DNA of 64,000 nt. It comes from Angelobacter sp036557225. Its GTDB lineage: Bacteria > Acidobacteriota > Terriglobia > Terriglobales > Acidobacteriaceae. A program made the position numbers and the translations under genes. The notes under the pieces were generated by a model. It saw only the letters and a list, made by a program, of their open reading frames with translations, did no database searches and was not told where the DNA came from. Below are positions 36,080 through 44,256 of the stretch, in pieces; the stretch's first letter is position 1; each line of letters opens with the position of its first letter. Location of the stretch: contig DATBHX010000058.1 of NCBI GenBank assembly GCA_036557225.1, positions 13,272 to 77,271 of the forward strand, in the 5' to 3' direction.

Positions 36080-37368
36080 AGCACGTAAGGGCCATCGAAG
36101 TTCGAGTCTGGGACCAGCGGGTTGGAGCCGTGGCGCTGGATCCGCGACTGGGTTATTACGTTTTCGCCTATGCGCCGGAGTGGCAACGAACAGGAATTGA
36201 GTTAGCGCCGCTCACTATGCCATTGGATGATCCACAGGGAAAGTTTGTTTTTCCCAACCTTCCCCTGCCAACGTTTCAACGCCTGCCAGGAATGCTGGCG
36301 GATGCCCTGCCCGACGAGTTCGGCAATGCACTTGTGGATGCTTGGATGGCTGAGCACGGCGTAAGCAAGAGCGAGGTGACCCCGATCGACCGGCTGGCGT
36401 ATATGGCCAAACGCGGAACCGGAGCTCTGGAGTTCAGACCGGCGCGCGGACCGATCCACGAGACCTCGACGCCAGTGGAGTTGCAATCACTGGTGGAGGA
36501 TGCACGCAAGCTGATTCAGGGTGACCTTGCACAGGACGCACATGCCAGAGCCGCGCTGGCCAATCTGATTCATGTCGGCACCTCCGCGGGCGGCGCGCGG
36601 GCCAAAGCGGTGATTGCCTGGAATCCCACGACCAACGAGATCCGCAGCGGGCAGTTCGATGCTCCGGAAGGCTTTGAACACTGGCTGCTCAAACTTGACG
36701 GCGTGGGCAAGGACGCAGAACTCGGTACCGGAGCGGACTACGGCCGGATTGAATATGCCTATCACCTGATGGCGAAGCAGGCCGGCATTGAGATGAGCCC
36801 ATGCCGGTTGCTCGAAGAAAATGGACGCGCGCATTTTATGACGCGGCGGTTTGACCGCGAGGTGATCCAAGGCAAGACCGTCAAACACCATATGCAGACG
36901 CTTTGCGCCATGGACCATATGGACTTCAAACAGCGGGCCACACACGCCTATGCTCAACTCTTCCTCGTGATCGAGCGGCTAAAGCTGGGAGACGCTGCGC
37001 TGGAACAGGTCTTTCGCCGCATGGCATTCAATGTGATGGCCAGAAACTGTGACGACCACACCAAAAACTTTGCTTTTCGCCTGAAGCAAGGCGGCGATTG
37101 GGAATTGTCCCCTGCTTATGACGTCACTCACGCGTACAACCCCAAAGGCGATTGGACCTACCAGCACCTGCTGAGTGTGAATGGCAAGTTCGACGAGATC
37201 ACCCGCGATGATCTGCTTGCAGAAGCTGACCGATTTTTGGTGCCGCACCGTCAAGAAGCCCTGGCTGATGTCCGGGCAGCTGTGGAGAACTGGCCGGAGT
37301 TCGCGCAGAAGGCTGGGCTAAGCAACGAAGTGGCGGAGCGGGTTGCGAGAGATTTCCGGGTTGTCTGA
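36076..37368 (+). CDS. hipA: HipA-type serine/threonine kinase toxin
   Basis: 430 residues, same size as E. coli HipA (440). Conserved elements: the N-terminal couple_hipA domain (FQRLPGMLADALPDEFGNAL), the glycine-rich loop HVGTSAGGARAKAV, ARNCDDHTKNFAF around residues 322-334 with the catalytic aspartate, and WELSPAYDVTHAYN with the metal-binding aspartate. HipA kinases phosphorylate glutamyl-tRNA synthetase or other aaRS and induce dormancy; the target here is unknown. All catalytic elements are intact, so the module is probably active and may stabilise the decayed prophage. Confidence 0.9.
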   Translation: MKHVRAIEVRVWDQRVGAVALDPRLGYYVFAYAPEWQRTGIELAPLTMPLDDPQGKFVFPNLPLPTFQRLPGMLADALPDEFGNALVDAWMAEHGVSKSEVTPIDRLAYMAKRGTGALEFRPARGPIHETSTPVELQSLVEDARKLIQGDLAQDAHARAALANLIHVGTSAGGARAKAVIAWNPTTNEIRSGQFDAPEGFEHWLLKLDGVGKDAELGTGADYGRIEYAYHLMAKQAGIEMSPCRLLEENGRAHFMTRRFDREVIQGKTVKHHMQTLCAMDHMDFKQRATHAYAQLFLVIERLKLGDAALEQVFRRMAFNVMARNCDDHTKNFAFRLKQGGDWELSPAYDVTHAYNPKGDWTYQHLLSVNGKFDEITRDDLLAEADRFLVPHRQEALADVRAAVENWPEFAQKAGLSNEVAERVARDFRVV

Positions 37369-37424
37369 TGTCAAAGAGGCCTTATGCCTGCGCAAACCCA
37401 ATAGCAGCACTAGGTTGCAGCGAT

Positions 37425-37454
37425 TTGCATTTTTCTTGGCTTTGGGTGTATAAT
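37425..37454 (+). promoter_or_regulatory. Sigma-70-type promoter without an obvious downstream gene
   Basis: TTGCAT at 37425-37430, an 18-bp spacer and a perfect TATAAT at 37449-37454. It directs plus-strand transcription into the 37369-38344 interval between hipA and the terminase, which lacks a convincing protein gene. Immediately downstream is a foldable segment. Confidence 0.55.
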
Positions 37455-37456
37455 AG

Positions 37457-37554
37457 AACTGGTGAAGGTTGATATCCCGGGAACTCGGCATACCGAGAAA
37501 ACCGTGCTGCCTGGCGCAGCCCAAATAGGATGAGTCGCCAAGAGTAACCCAGTT
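37457..37554 (+). ncRNA. Candidate structured RNA
   Basis: Four nested or adjacent helices can be drawn within 98 bases: AACTGG (37457-37462) with CCAGTT (37549-37554) closing the domain; ATCC (37474-37477) with GGAT (37528-37531); CTCGG-CATA-CCGAG (37484-37497); and GCTGC-CTGGC-GCAGC (37506-37520). A strong promoter stands directly upstream. I do not recognise a known riboswitch, ribozyme or phage RNA class. Without covariation data this is a proposal. Confidence 0.4.
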
Positions 37555-37758
37555 AGCAGGCCAAGCCTTAGTAACTGACACTCCTTTTCGATTCCCTTGA
37601 AATTGAAAAGCCTGTCAGCCAGCTGGCAGGCATAGGTTGAGGCCGTACGTGTCTCTTGCCTCTCCAAGCTTGCAATCCGCTTCGGACAAAGTAAGTGAAT
37701 TGTCTGATGGTGTGCCGACTGGAAATGTTGAGACTGAAGAACTGGGAACAAAAATCTA

Positions 37759-37874
37759 GGGCCAGACCCGTTACAGTAGGTCGGCCCCAACTTTTGATAA
37801 TCGCTTGATGAGAACGATTATCGAATCTTGACTTGTAGAACGCAGAATACGCCGTTTGCGTTCTGTAAGTCAAG
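37759..37874. other. Cluster of three hairpins
   Basis: First, GGGCC-A-GACC/GGTC-G-GCCC at 37759-37787; second, GATAATCG/CGATTATC at 37796-37822; third, a long one at 37827-37874 in which CTTGACTT pairs with AAGTCAAG and AGAACGCA with TGCGTTCT, separated by a symmetric GT/GT internal loop. The first could end plus-strand transcription from the promoter at 37454 or minus-strand transcription from the terminase side (ATTTTT follows on minus). The long third hairpin has no T-run and could be an RNA element or protein-binding site. Confidence 0.5.
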
Positions 37875-37961
37875 CGCAAAGTCTGCCCCACTGCGCCTTC
37901 TGGAGTGATGATCCAGATACGAAGTGGCTCATTAACCATTTAACTTCATGGAGTTACAGAC

Positions 37962-38159
37962 ATGGACCTTGTAGGACAGGTTGCGACCGGAACCCCGGTT
38001 GTAACCCCGCACGATGTGCCGGTTAACCCCGGTCTTTGGCTGCCGAAGTTCGGCGGCACGGCTCAGTTTTTCTTCCACTCTGTGGGCGAGTCTTCCACTT
38101 GCTCTTGTGTCCGGTGTTTTGAGACTAAGACAAGCCTGATTCTGCCGGTTTGGTTGTAA
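37962..38159 (+). CDS. Possible small protein of unknown function
   Basis: 65 residues from an ATG with GGAG about nine bases upstream. It has two cysteines close together (STCSCVRC) and no recognised domain. It follows the hairpin cluster and is itself followed by a stem CTGGGGGC/GCCCCCAG at 38171-38190. Support is the ribosome site and placement only; it may be chance. Confidence 0.3.
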   Translation: MDLVGQVATGTPVVTPHDVPVNPGLWLPKFGGTAQFFFHSVGESSTCSCVRCFETKTSLILPVWL

Positions 38160-38344
38160 GACCCTAACTCTGGGGGCCTCACCCGCCCCCAGACCATAAT
38201 CTGGGATGATTCTGGTAAGCAATGAGGTTGGTTCTCGCTCCGCGATGGATCCCAGAGGTTTCCTGCTGTGCGCGCCAACTTGCTAACCTGGAGCGCGAGA
38301 GTATCAGATTCTAAGCTTGGCTGCTAGGTTTTTTTGACGACAGG

Positions 38345-40177
38345 CTATGAACTTAGCCGACTGTTCCAGTTGAAAACGTCATCAAGCCGATCGCGTTCGC
38401 TGAGCGCCAAGACAGCCGGACTCAAGTCCGCTCCCGATTCCGATTGTCTGGAGGTCGCGATAGTACTCAATAATGCTCGAATTGCAGGATACTGCTTCTC
38501 AGTGCATTGGATCCTGCTGCCGCTCTCGACAGAGTGGAAGAGGTCGCGCACCAGTTCAGTCTTGACGGACGCGTCCTCTCTGTCTGCCGGCCTGTGATAG
38601 TGAGATGGCGCTGCGTTATGCGGCGGGATCTGGCCCGTCGCCTGCTGGCGATAGAAGTCGACAATGCCGCCACCGAGGCGGGTGCGCATGTAGATCAGCG
38701 CCTGAGAAGTTGCGTCGACGTCGTCGTCATGCGCGGCCTTGGGAAAAGCACAAATGTTGTGCAAATAGTCTTCAACCCAGGGGACATCGAAAATTTGCGG
38801 ATCAGGAAGCTCGATGCTGCCTGCTTCCCAGAGCGGCGCCATGGCCTGAGCGCGGGCAATCTTTCCGCCCTCAGGATTGACGGCGATGATGCCGCCGATT
38901 TCTTTCTGCAGTTCACTGATGATGGCGGGGCCGTTGGCCTTGTCTTCAATCAAGATGGCATGAGCGCGGGGAAATTTTGCATGGCAGCTCTTGATGGCGG
39001 CCATGGTGGGGCCGAAATCGAGCCGGTCATAGGTGCGATACGGGAGCAGATAGTATTTGCCGCCAGAGCGGGCCCAGACCTGGCCGGCAACAAAGTCATT
39101 GTCATTGCCGCCGGAGAAGGTGCAATCCCAGGACTGGACCATAAAATCGAATTTCTCAGGCAGCTGGCGATAGTAACGGACCCACTGGCGCTTGATGATC
39201 CCGCCATCGAGCGGAGCGGGGCTTTGCTGGTATTGTCCGTTGAACGCCCAGCTGCCCATGCCGATTTTCTGGCTATCAAGAAATGTCTGGGGAAGGCGCT
39301 GGGGCCAAAGGAGGTCACCTGCTTTCTGCCGGTGGGTCTCCGCTCCTGACGGAAATGGCCAGTTTTCGTCTTTGTGGGCGATCGCCGGCAGGCACAGATG
39401 CAACCAGCGCGATTCTTCACGGGCCAGCACGTGGCCGGTGAGATCGAGTTCATGCAGACGTTGCATGATGATGACCTTGACGCCGGTTGCGGGGTCATTG
39501 ATGCGGCTACGAAACGTAGCGTCAAACCGCAGGTTGACGGCATCACGTTCTGGCTGGCTCACGGCCTGCTCGGGATTAAGCGGATCATCGAAGATCAGCA
39601 CGTCACCCCCCAAGCCGGTGGCTGTGGCCTGCATGCCGGTGGAGAACATGGTGCCGCGCCTTGAGTTTTCATAGTGGCTCTTGAGGTTCTGGTCGCGGGA
39701 GAAGGAGAACACGTGTCCCCAGCACTGCTGGTACCAGTCTGATTCAATCACGCTGCGGCGAAAGACACTGTGCTGTGTGCTGAGCTTCTCAGAATACGAA
39801 ACGAACATGAAGCGGCGTGAAGGATCTTTCGTCCAGAGCCAGATGGGGAAAAAGACGGTGATCAGCAGACTCTTCATGGTGCGCGGCGGCACGTTGAAGA
39901 TGAGGCCTTCGAGATGATCGCCGCAGGTCTTCTTAAATTTGTTGTCACGAACGAGCGTGAGGTATTCGCAGATGAGATCGAGATGCCAGTTCCAATGGAG
40001 GCGGCTGACGGGTTCGAGGATGGACCAGGCTTCGTGGACAAATTGCTTCAGAGTGAGTTGGAGAGTGTCTTCTTTCTCTGCACCTACTGCGGCATTGGGA
40101 GAGGCATCAGGGGACGTAGTGCGAGGCCCGAGCGCGGGTTGGCCTGTTTTCGGGATTTTTCTTCGTCTAGGAGACAT
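38345..40177 (-). CDS. Phage terminase large subunit
   Basis: 610 residues. The ATPase part has a Walker A-like NVPPRTMKSLLITVFFP, the adenine-motif region FVSYSEKLSTQHS and Walker B VLIFDDPLNPEQA. The C-terminal RNase H-like nuclease has QSWDCTF and HDDDVDATSQALIYM acidic residues. This is the psiM2-ORF9/TIGR01630 type that packages DNA into heads. The last ~70 residues (from about 540) look non-conserved. No small subunit gene was found. In relatives the portal gene follows soon; here 5.6 kb of regulatory and cargo genes separate them. Confidence 0.88.
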   Translation of the reverse strand: MSPRRRKIPKTGQPALGPRTTSPDASPNAAVGAEKEDTLQLTLKQFVHEAWSILEPVSRLHWNWHLDLICEYLTLVRDNKFKKTCGDHLEGLIFNVPPRTMKSLLITVFFPIWLWTKDPSRRFMFVSYSEKLSTQHSVFRRSVIESDWYQQCWGHVFSFSRDQNLKSHYENSRRGTMFSTGMQATATGLGGDVLIFDDPLNPEQAVSQPERDAVNLRFDATFRSRINDPATGVKVIIMQRLHELDLTGHVLAREESRWLHLCLPAIAHKDENWPFPSGAETHRQKAGDLLWPQRLPQTFLDSQKIGMGSWAFNGQYQQSPAPLDGGIIKRQWVRYYRQLPEKFDFMVQSWDCTFSGGNDNDFVAGQVWARSGGKYYLLPYRTYDRLDFGPTMAAIKSCHAKFPRAHAILIEDKANGPAIISELQKEIGGIIAVNPEGGKIARAQAMAPLWEAGSIELPDPQIFDVPWVEDYLHNICAFPKAAHDDDVDATSQALIYMRTRLGGGIVDFYRQQATGQIPPHNAAPSHYHRPADREDASVKTELVRDLFHSVESGSRIQCTEKQYPAIRALLSTIATSRQSESGADLSPAVLALSERDRLDDVFNWNSRLSS

Positions 40178-40231
40178 GAAGATCCTTTGCCATTTGTTGG
40201 ATCGACTGTAGAACGTGATAGATTGCGTCGT

Positions 40232-40750
40232 ATGAGACGTCTTCTTTTGATCGTTGCGTTAGTCTGCGCGACATCGATTTCGCAGGCCGGAACCGATGAT
40301 GCGAAGCTGGGGATCCGTCTACGTATCAAACGCGAGGCTTACAGCCTGGGCAGCAACATCGAACTTGAGATCGTTCGTGAAAACATTGGGCACAATTCAG
40401 TATTGGTTCCACGGTGGTGGGGTTGGGGAGCGACGCGGACGGATATCCTCATGTTCGATGCGTCGGGTCATGAAGTCAGAACGGACTTTCTCGCGGATGA
40501 ACTCCCTCCACTTCCGCAACCGTACGATTTCGTGCTGCTCGATCCGGGCCAGTTCGTCGGGACACGCCTGACGGGACGTGCGAAAGAGTTTGTCAACAAG
40601 CCTGGCGACTACGTATTTGTGGTCGAATACACGAGCTATCTCTCAGAGGATTACGCTCGTCAGCTCATGAAAATGCCGGACGTTCCGTTCTGGTCGCGGG
40701 AACGCGGGCCGGTCACTTCGAACAAGATCAGAGTGCACATCACCCGATGA
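40232..40750 (+). CDS. Exported protein of unknown function
   Basis: 172 residues from an ATG at 40232. Signal peptide LLLIVALVCATSISQAG. The mature part starts with KLGIRLRIKREAYSLGSNIE and contains LEIVRENIGHNSVLVPRWWG and GDYVFVVEYTSYLS, a beta-sandwich pattern like that of intracellular proteinase inhibitor (BsuPI) or DUF-type immunoglobulin-like domains. It diverges from the terminase gene with only 54 bp between. Likely cargo; family match is tentative. Confidence 0.65.
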   Translation: MRRLLLIVALVCATSISQAGTDDAKLGIRLRIKREAYSLGSNIELEIVRENIGHNSVLVPRWWGWGATRTDILMFDASGHEVRTDFLADELPPLPQPYDFVLLDPGQFVGTRLTGRAKEFVNKPGDYVFVVEYTSYLSEDYARQLMKMPDVPFWSRERGPVTSNKIRVHITR

Positions 40751-40798
40751 ACCGATTACAACCAGCGCGCAATTTCACGATAGCGATACAATAGCCGT

Positions 40799-41389
40799 GT
40801 GCAACTCCGATGCGCGATCGCGGCAGGTGTCTTAAGCGCAGGGATGTTCGCGCAATCTGCGGCGCCTGCGCCCGCCTGTCCCGCCGATCGTCCCGTGGAC
40901 GACATCATTGCCGAGATACACAAGCAGCAATCGAAAAAGAAGCACCACGTTTCCAACCCTTTGCCGGACAATATCTGCATCTTTGCATGGTGCCGCGGCC
41001 GGTCAGAAAAACGGACACCGCCAACGCTTCCGGAGTCAGCGCCTGCAACGACAAATTCCGACGGCAAGAAGAGCACGAGTTCCAGCAGGCCTCAAGCTGA
41101 TCCATGTGATGAAGCAATGGAGAAGGCACTTCAGGCCGCGCACGATGTTGAAGTGGGCGATGAATACTTCGAAGACAAGAACTACAACGCCGCATTGGAG
41201 CGATACCAGGGTGCAGTTGTAGAGAAGCCGGGAGATGCTGCCATTCATGTCCGCCTGGGGCGCGTGTTCGAAAAACTAAGCCAGGCTCCCAAGGCGATCG
41301 AGCAGTACAAGTCAGCGCAACAAATGGCAGAGTCTGGGAAGTGGTCAGATGAAGCCGCAGCGGCTATTCGCCGGCTTCAACAGCGTTAA
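40799..41389 (+). CDS. Exported TPR-like protein
   Basis: 196 residues with a GTG start; signal peptide LRCAIAAGVLSAGMFAQSAA. A proline/serine-rich linker leads to a C-terminal tetratricopeptide pair: VGDEYFEDKNYNAALERYQG and HVRLGRVFEKLSQAPKAIEQ. It follows the previous exported gene by 48 bp on the same strand, possibly as an operon. TPRs suggest protein binding in the periplasm. Such genes are typical of the host chromosome, so this pair could be cargo picked up by the phage or chromosomal DNA trapped at its end. Confidence 0.65.
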   Translation: MQLRCAIAAGVLSAGMFAQSAAPAPACPADRPVDDIIAEIHKQQSKKKHHVSNPLPDNICIFAWCRGRSEKRTPPTLPESAPATTNSDGKKSTSSSRPQADPCDEAMEKALQAAHDVEVGDEYFEDKNYNAALERYQGAVVEKPGDAAIHVRLGRVFEKLSQAPKAIEQYKSAQQMAESGKWSDEAAAAIRRLQQR

Positions 41390-41401
41390 CTTCGAGATGA
41401 T

Positions 41402-41962
41402 TTAGTAATAGCGAAATGTAACTGGTCCAAACGGGCCGAACTGTGCAGGATCCAAATCAATACACCCCGGTGGTAGATTCCATCCAAAGTCGACGGCCAA
41501 GCGAGCCCGGCGCGAGCCGCTGGCATATTGAAAGATCACGTGTTCATCAACGCTGCAGCTTTGATCACGCAGGTGAGCGATTTCGGCATAGTTCAGCTGC
41601 AGTGCCGTATTGCGATGGATAAAGCTGGCCGATCCGTCAAGCACCATTTGTAGAGCGCGATTGATTCGAACCGTGAACGCCGGCGGGGCCGGAGATTCGC
41701 GCTCGCACTGATAGGGGTTGCCGCGACGGCAAGCTGAACAGGCGAAACCAGCCTGACAGCGTCGATGAATAACACAAGTTGGACACGGGTCACCAAGAAG
41801 GCACGGCGAAGTCAGAGTCGGCTGATGCATGCGATACACGGCTACGAGTTTTGGGGACACAAGAATCCTCACTTCAAGAAAGTTGCAGGCCGAAAGAAAT
41901 GCCAGCGTTGCTGCTGGCTGATGGATTGTTTGACGACTCACCGACTCAGCCCTACCGGACAT
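41402..41962 (-). CDS. Cys-rich protein, third gene of overlapping operon
   Basis: 186 residues. A cysteine cluster lies in the middle: CPTCVIHRRC then CSACRRGNPYQC (pairs CxxC spaced ~12), a likely zinc-ribbon or double treble clef. The C-terminal part (HVIFQYASGSRRARLAVDFG) is beta-like without known domain. Its ATG shares a base with the stop of the preceding gene (TGATG), so translation is coupled. Function unknown. Confidence 0.55.
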   Translation of the reverse strand: MSGRAESVSRQTIHQPAATLAFLSACNFLEVRILVSPKLVAVYRMHQPTLTSPCLLGDPCPTCVIHRRCQAGFACSACRRGNPYQCERESPAPPAFTVRINRALQMVLDGSASFIHRNTALQLNYAEIAHLRDQSCSVDEHVIFQYASGSRRARLAVDFGWNLPPGCIDLDPAQFGPFGPVTFRYY

Positions 41963-42666
41963 CAGTCATGCGCTGAAGAACCAGCCTCTCGATATCGAAA
42001 GCGGGGAGCTACGTCCGAGGTCTCACGAACGGGCTTTGTGGCTTGTCTTCCGTTCAATGCGGCTTCGTGAAAAGGGAGATCGCGGCTGGTGAGGCCTGTA
42101 CCCAATCGCGAAAAACTACATGGCGTGCCGCATTGCGGACACAGCGTTGTCTCGCCGGCTGGAAAATCGGCGAGAGCCTGACGCACGTCACCGCAATGAG
42201 AACATTGCAGACCGATGTAAGCGCATGAAGCGAGCGCCTGGATGGACCAAGCCGAGGCATCCTGAGTTGAAATTGGTCCAGCAGTCTGCTCGTTGAGTGA
42301 CATTTCCAGTTGCAAGCGATCTTGCGGGCGAAGCTGCATTTTGTCTTCCTTTGAATGATCAATGGATGAGCCGACACGATGACCGTGGTTTGAAGAGCCT
42401 GATCGACCGGTTACGTTTTCATTTCGAAGAGGATGGGAAGCGGTGCTGGCCAGAAACTGTTCGAGAAGTTTCTGTGCGCAGGCCTGACCGCAGGCCGGTC
42501 TATCCTCCGAACTCAAGCCATCCGCTGGACGAAATGGGCGACAAATAAACTTATTCGGCTCGACCGTGACTATGAACCAATGATTTGATGCAGCGCGAAC
42601 ATTGGCGCATCCTGGACCCGCGCATTTCACGGTCACAACGAAGTGTGGATTGTGAGCGAAACTCAC
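41962..42666 (-). CDS. Zinc-ribbon protein, second gene of overlapping operon
   Basis: 234 residues. Two metal-binding sets: CAGPGCAN with FICRP and ACGQACAQ in the first 65 residues, and CSHCGDVRQA with LCPQCGTPC at about 155-180 (classic zinc ribbon). The start at 42666 overlaps the previous gene by 4 bp. A second in-frame ATG at about 42339 has an excellent GGAAG site, so a short form containing only the second ribbon may also be made. No known family. Confidence 0.55.
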   Translation of the reverse strand: MSFAHNPHFVVTVKCAGPGCANVRAASNHWFIVTVEPNKFICRPFRPADGLSSEDRPACGQACAQKLLEQFLASTASHPLRNENVTGRSGSSNHGHRVGSSIDHSKEDKMQLRPQDRLQLEMSLNEQTAGPISTQDASAWSIQALASCAYIGLQCSHCGDVRQALADFPAGETTLCPQCGTPCSFSRLGTGLTSRDLPFHEAALNGRQATKPVRETSDVAPRFRYREAGSSAHD

Positions 42667-43376
42667 TGGCTCACCTCCGGAGAAAGCGCACCGCCAACGT
42701 TCGTGATTAAGCGGGGCGCTAAGGCCGTCAGAGACGGAGCGTTTGTTGAAGACAGGCAGTTGGCTCTGACACTGGGTGAATCCGCAGTTTGACGGCTTGC
42801 ATCTGCAGCGATAGGTTCAGGGCTTGAATCGTTATCGTTGTGTACTGGTGGGCCGTACTCAGGCTGACTGGGCGTTAGTAAAGTGGGCGCCGAATCGAAC
42901 ATCTCGGCAGTAGTAGCCGAATCGCACCAGTGGCCATCAGCGATGTGAAGGTCAAAGCAACTGGCGCAAAGAGTGCTGTGGCATTCGCCACATTGATAGA
43001 GGTGCTGGCGGCAAAAACTCTCTTCACAACCGGGGCACGGCGCTCTGGCTGGTAATCCACAAGTCAGGCAGAACAACAGATTGTCGGACGGGAAACCAGG
43101 TGCGTCAGGAGCTGAAATTTCAAACGATGGTACGTGGGTCAACTTTGCTAAATGGTCGGGACCGAGAGACGTTTCGCCGACACTTTGCCTATTTGCCGAT
43201 CCAGCTAATTGTGTGGAAAGAGAGAAATGGCGTTCAAGTCGGCAAATCTTCCTGTAAGAATGACGGTCACGCTTCCTTAAGCGGACGCCGGGCACTTGAA
43301 AGAACGACAGGATGATGTCCCGCTGATGGGTTGCAAAAGAACGCAACCATATAAAGGACTCAGTGCTCATCACCAA
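42663..43376 (-). CDS. B-box-like zinc-finger protein, first gene of overlapping operon
   Basis: 237 residues. A dense zinc region at about residues 103-155: CLTCGLPARAPCPGCEESFC then HLYQCGECHSTLCASCFDLH and ADGHWC, reminiscent of a cross-brace finger (B-box or RING-like). The N-terminus is basic and the C-terminus low-complexity. It starts 27 bp from the tRNA-Arg 3' end. It begins the three-gene Cys-rich operon ending at 41402. Prokaryotic cross-brace fingers are uncommon; function unknown. Confidence 0.55.
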   Translation of the reverse strand: MVMSTESFIWLRSFATHQRDIILSFFQVPGVRLRKRDRHSYRKICRLERHFSLSTQLAGSANRQSVGETSLGPDHLAKLTHVPSFEISAPDAPGFPSDNLLFCLTCGLPARAPCPGCEESFCRQHLYQCGECHSTLCASCFDLHIADGHWCDSATTAEMFDSAPTLLTPSQPEYGPPVHNDNDSSPEPIAADASRQTADSPSVRANCLSSTNAPSLTALAPRLITNVGGALSPEVSQ

Positions 43377-43402
43377 CCCTCCTTATGGTGTCATGTGCAC
43401 TG

Positions 43403-43479
43403 TGGCGAGCCCGGCAGGATTTGAACCTGCGACCCTCTGCTTAGAAGGCAGATGCTCTGTCCAACTGAGCTACGGGCTC
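43403..43479 (-). tRNA. tRNA-Arg (anticodon TCT)
   Basis: Cloverleaf on the minus strand: acceptor GAGCCCG/CGGGCTC, D-arm GCTC..GAGC, anticodon arm TCTGC-CTTCTAA-GCAGA with anticodon TCT, T-arm GCAGG-TTCGAAT-CCTGC, discriminator G and an encoded CCA. It reads AGA codons. It is the prophage integration site: 43431-43451, its anticodon arm, is repeated at 24540. The 3' half inside the prophage restores the complete tRNA. Confidence 0.97.
43431..43451. repeat. Prophage attachment site attR (21-bp repeat in tRNA-Arg)
   Basis: Identical to 24540-24560. The core spans the anticodon loop and flanking stem, a common crossover place for tyrosine recombinases. The interval between the two copies is 18.9 kb. 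Confidence 0.88.
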
Positions 43480-43822
43480 GTTTTGTTGTCTCGATTTTAG
43501 CAGTTTGTGTTATGGAGTTGGCAGGGGATTGTTAAATGGGTAGTAGGTATGCGCAGCGGTCGCCCATTGGTCCTAAATATTGGCCCAGGACCCTGAAGTC
43601 GTGGCAAAGACCAATACTGCGCAAATTCTTAACTCTGATTCGCGACAAGGCCTAAGATCTACTCATTGACAGGCGTCGACGAAGTCATAGCCTTTGACGC
43701 CAAAAACTCGTGAGAAGAAACCGCAGGGCAGGCTTCGGAATAAATCACCTGCGGTGAAGAGCCGCAGAATGTCGAGAGCAATATCGAGAGCAGTGAGACG
43801 AGTGGGCTTGGTGTCGGACTTT

Positions 43823-43927
43823 GGTGTTCGGGGTTGATGTGCAAGGGTTGGTGTTCGGGGTTGATGTGCAAGGGTGGTGTTCGGGGTTGATGTGCAGGGG
43901 TTGGTGTTTGCGGTTGGTGTGCGGATG
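43823..43927. repeat. 27-bp tandem repeats
   Basis: Three near-perfect units of 26-27 bp starting GGTGTTCGGGGTTGATGTGC at 43823, 43850 and 43876, and a decayed fourth at 43903. They lie in the otherwise gene-free 43480-44256 stretch. A minus-strand frame across them would encode repeated HQPRTPTLA, but its flanks do not look coding. Confidence 0.85.
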
Positions 43928-44256
43928 TCGGCGTGTTCTATTTCATCTGTCGTAAGACAGCCAAGGAGGGAGAGGGCCGAGAGAAGCGAAGACCATGGGT
44001 GTCGACCGCAACGGAACGTCTCAAGATGCCTTATTCTAAGCAGCGAGAAGCCAATAGGAGAAGGCCAAGTGGAAAGAAGTCGACGGCTGGGAGGTAACTG
44101 GAGAACAAGTCCTCCCGGAAAAAATGCGGGCAGAGATCTAGAACCATCACGTTTCCGCTTGGCTCTAATAGTTGCCTCTCGGCCATAGCGATGGGAGAGC
44201 AGACGATAAACCTCGCCCGGCAAGCATGGTTCATTTTTGCTGTTACAGAACAGTCG

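Noticed and set aside
37457..37554. Known riboswitch, ribozyme, tmRNA, 6S or group I/II intron
   Set aside because: No conserved core motif of these classes could be recognised in the segment; left as an unclassified candidate.
24540..43451. Functional gene transfer agent
   Set aside because: Gene order resembles the Rhodobacter type, but capsid, tape measure, tail chaperone and integrase are broken and neck genes are missing.
43663..44223. 186-residue minus-strand open frame across the 27-bp repeats
   Set aside because: Repeated HQPRTPTLA comes from DNA tandem repeats; flanks lack domain features and a ribosome site.
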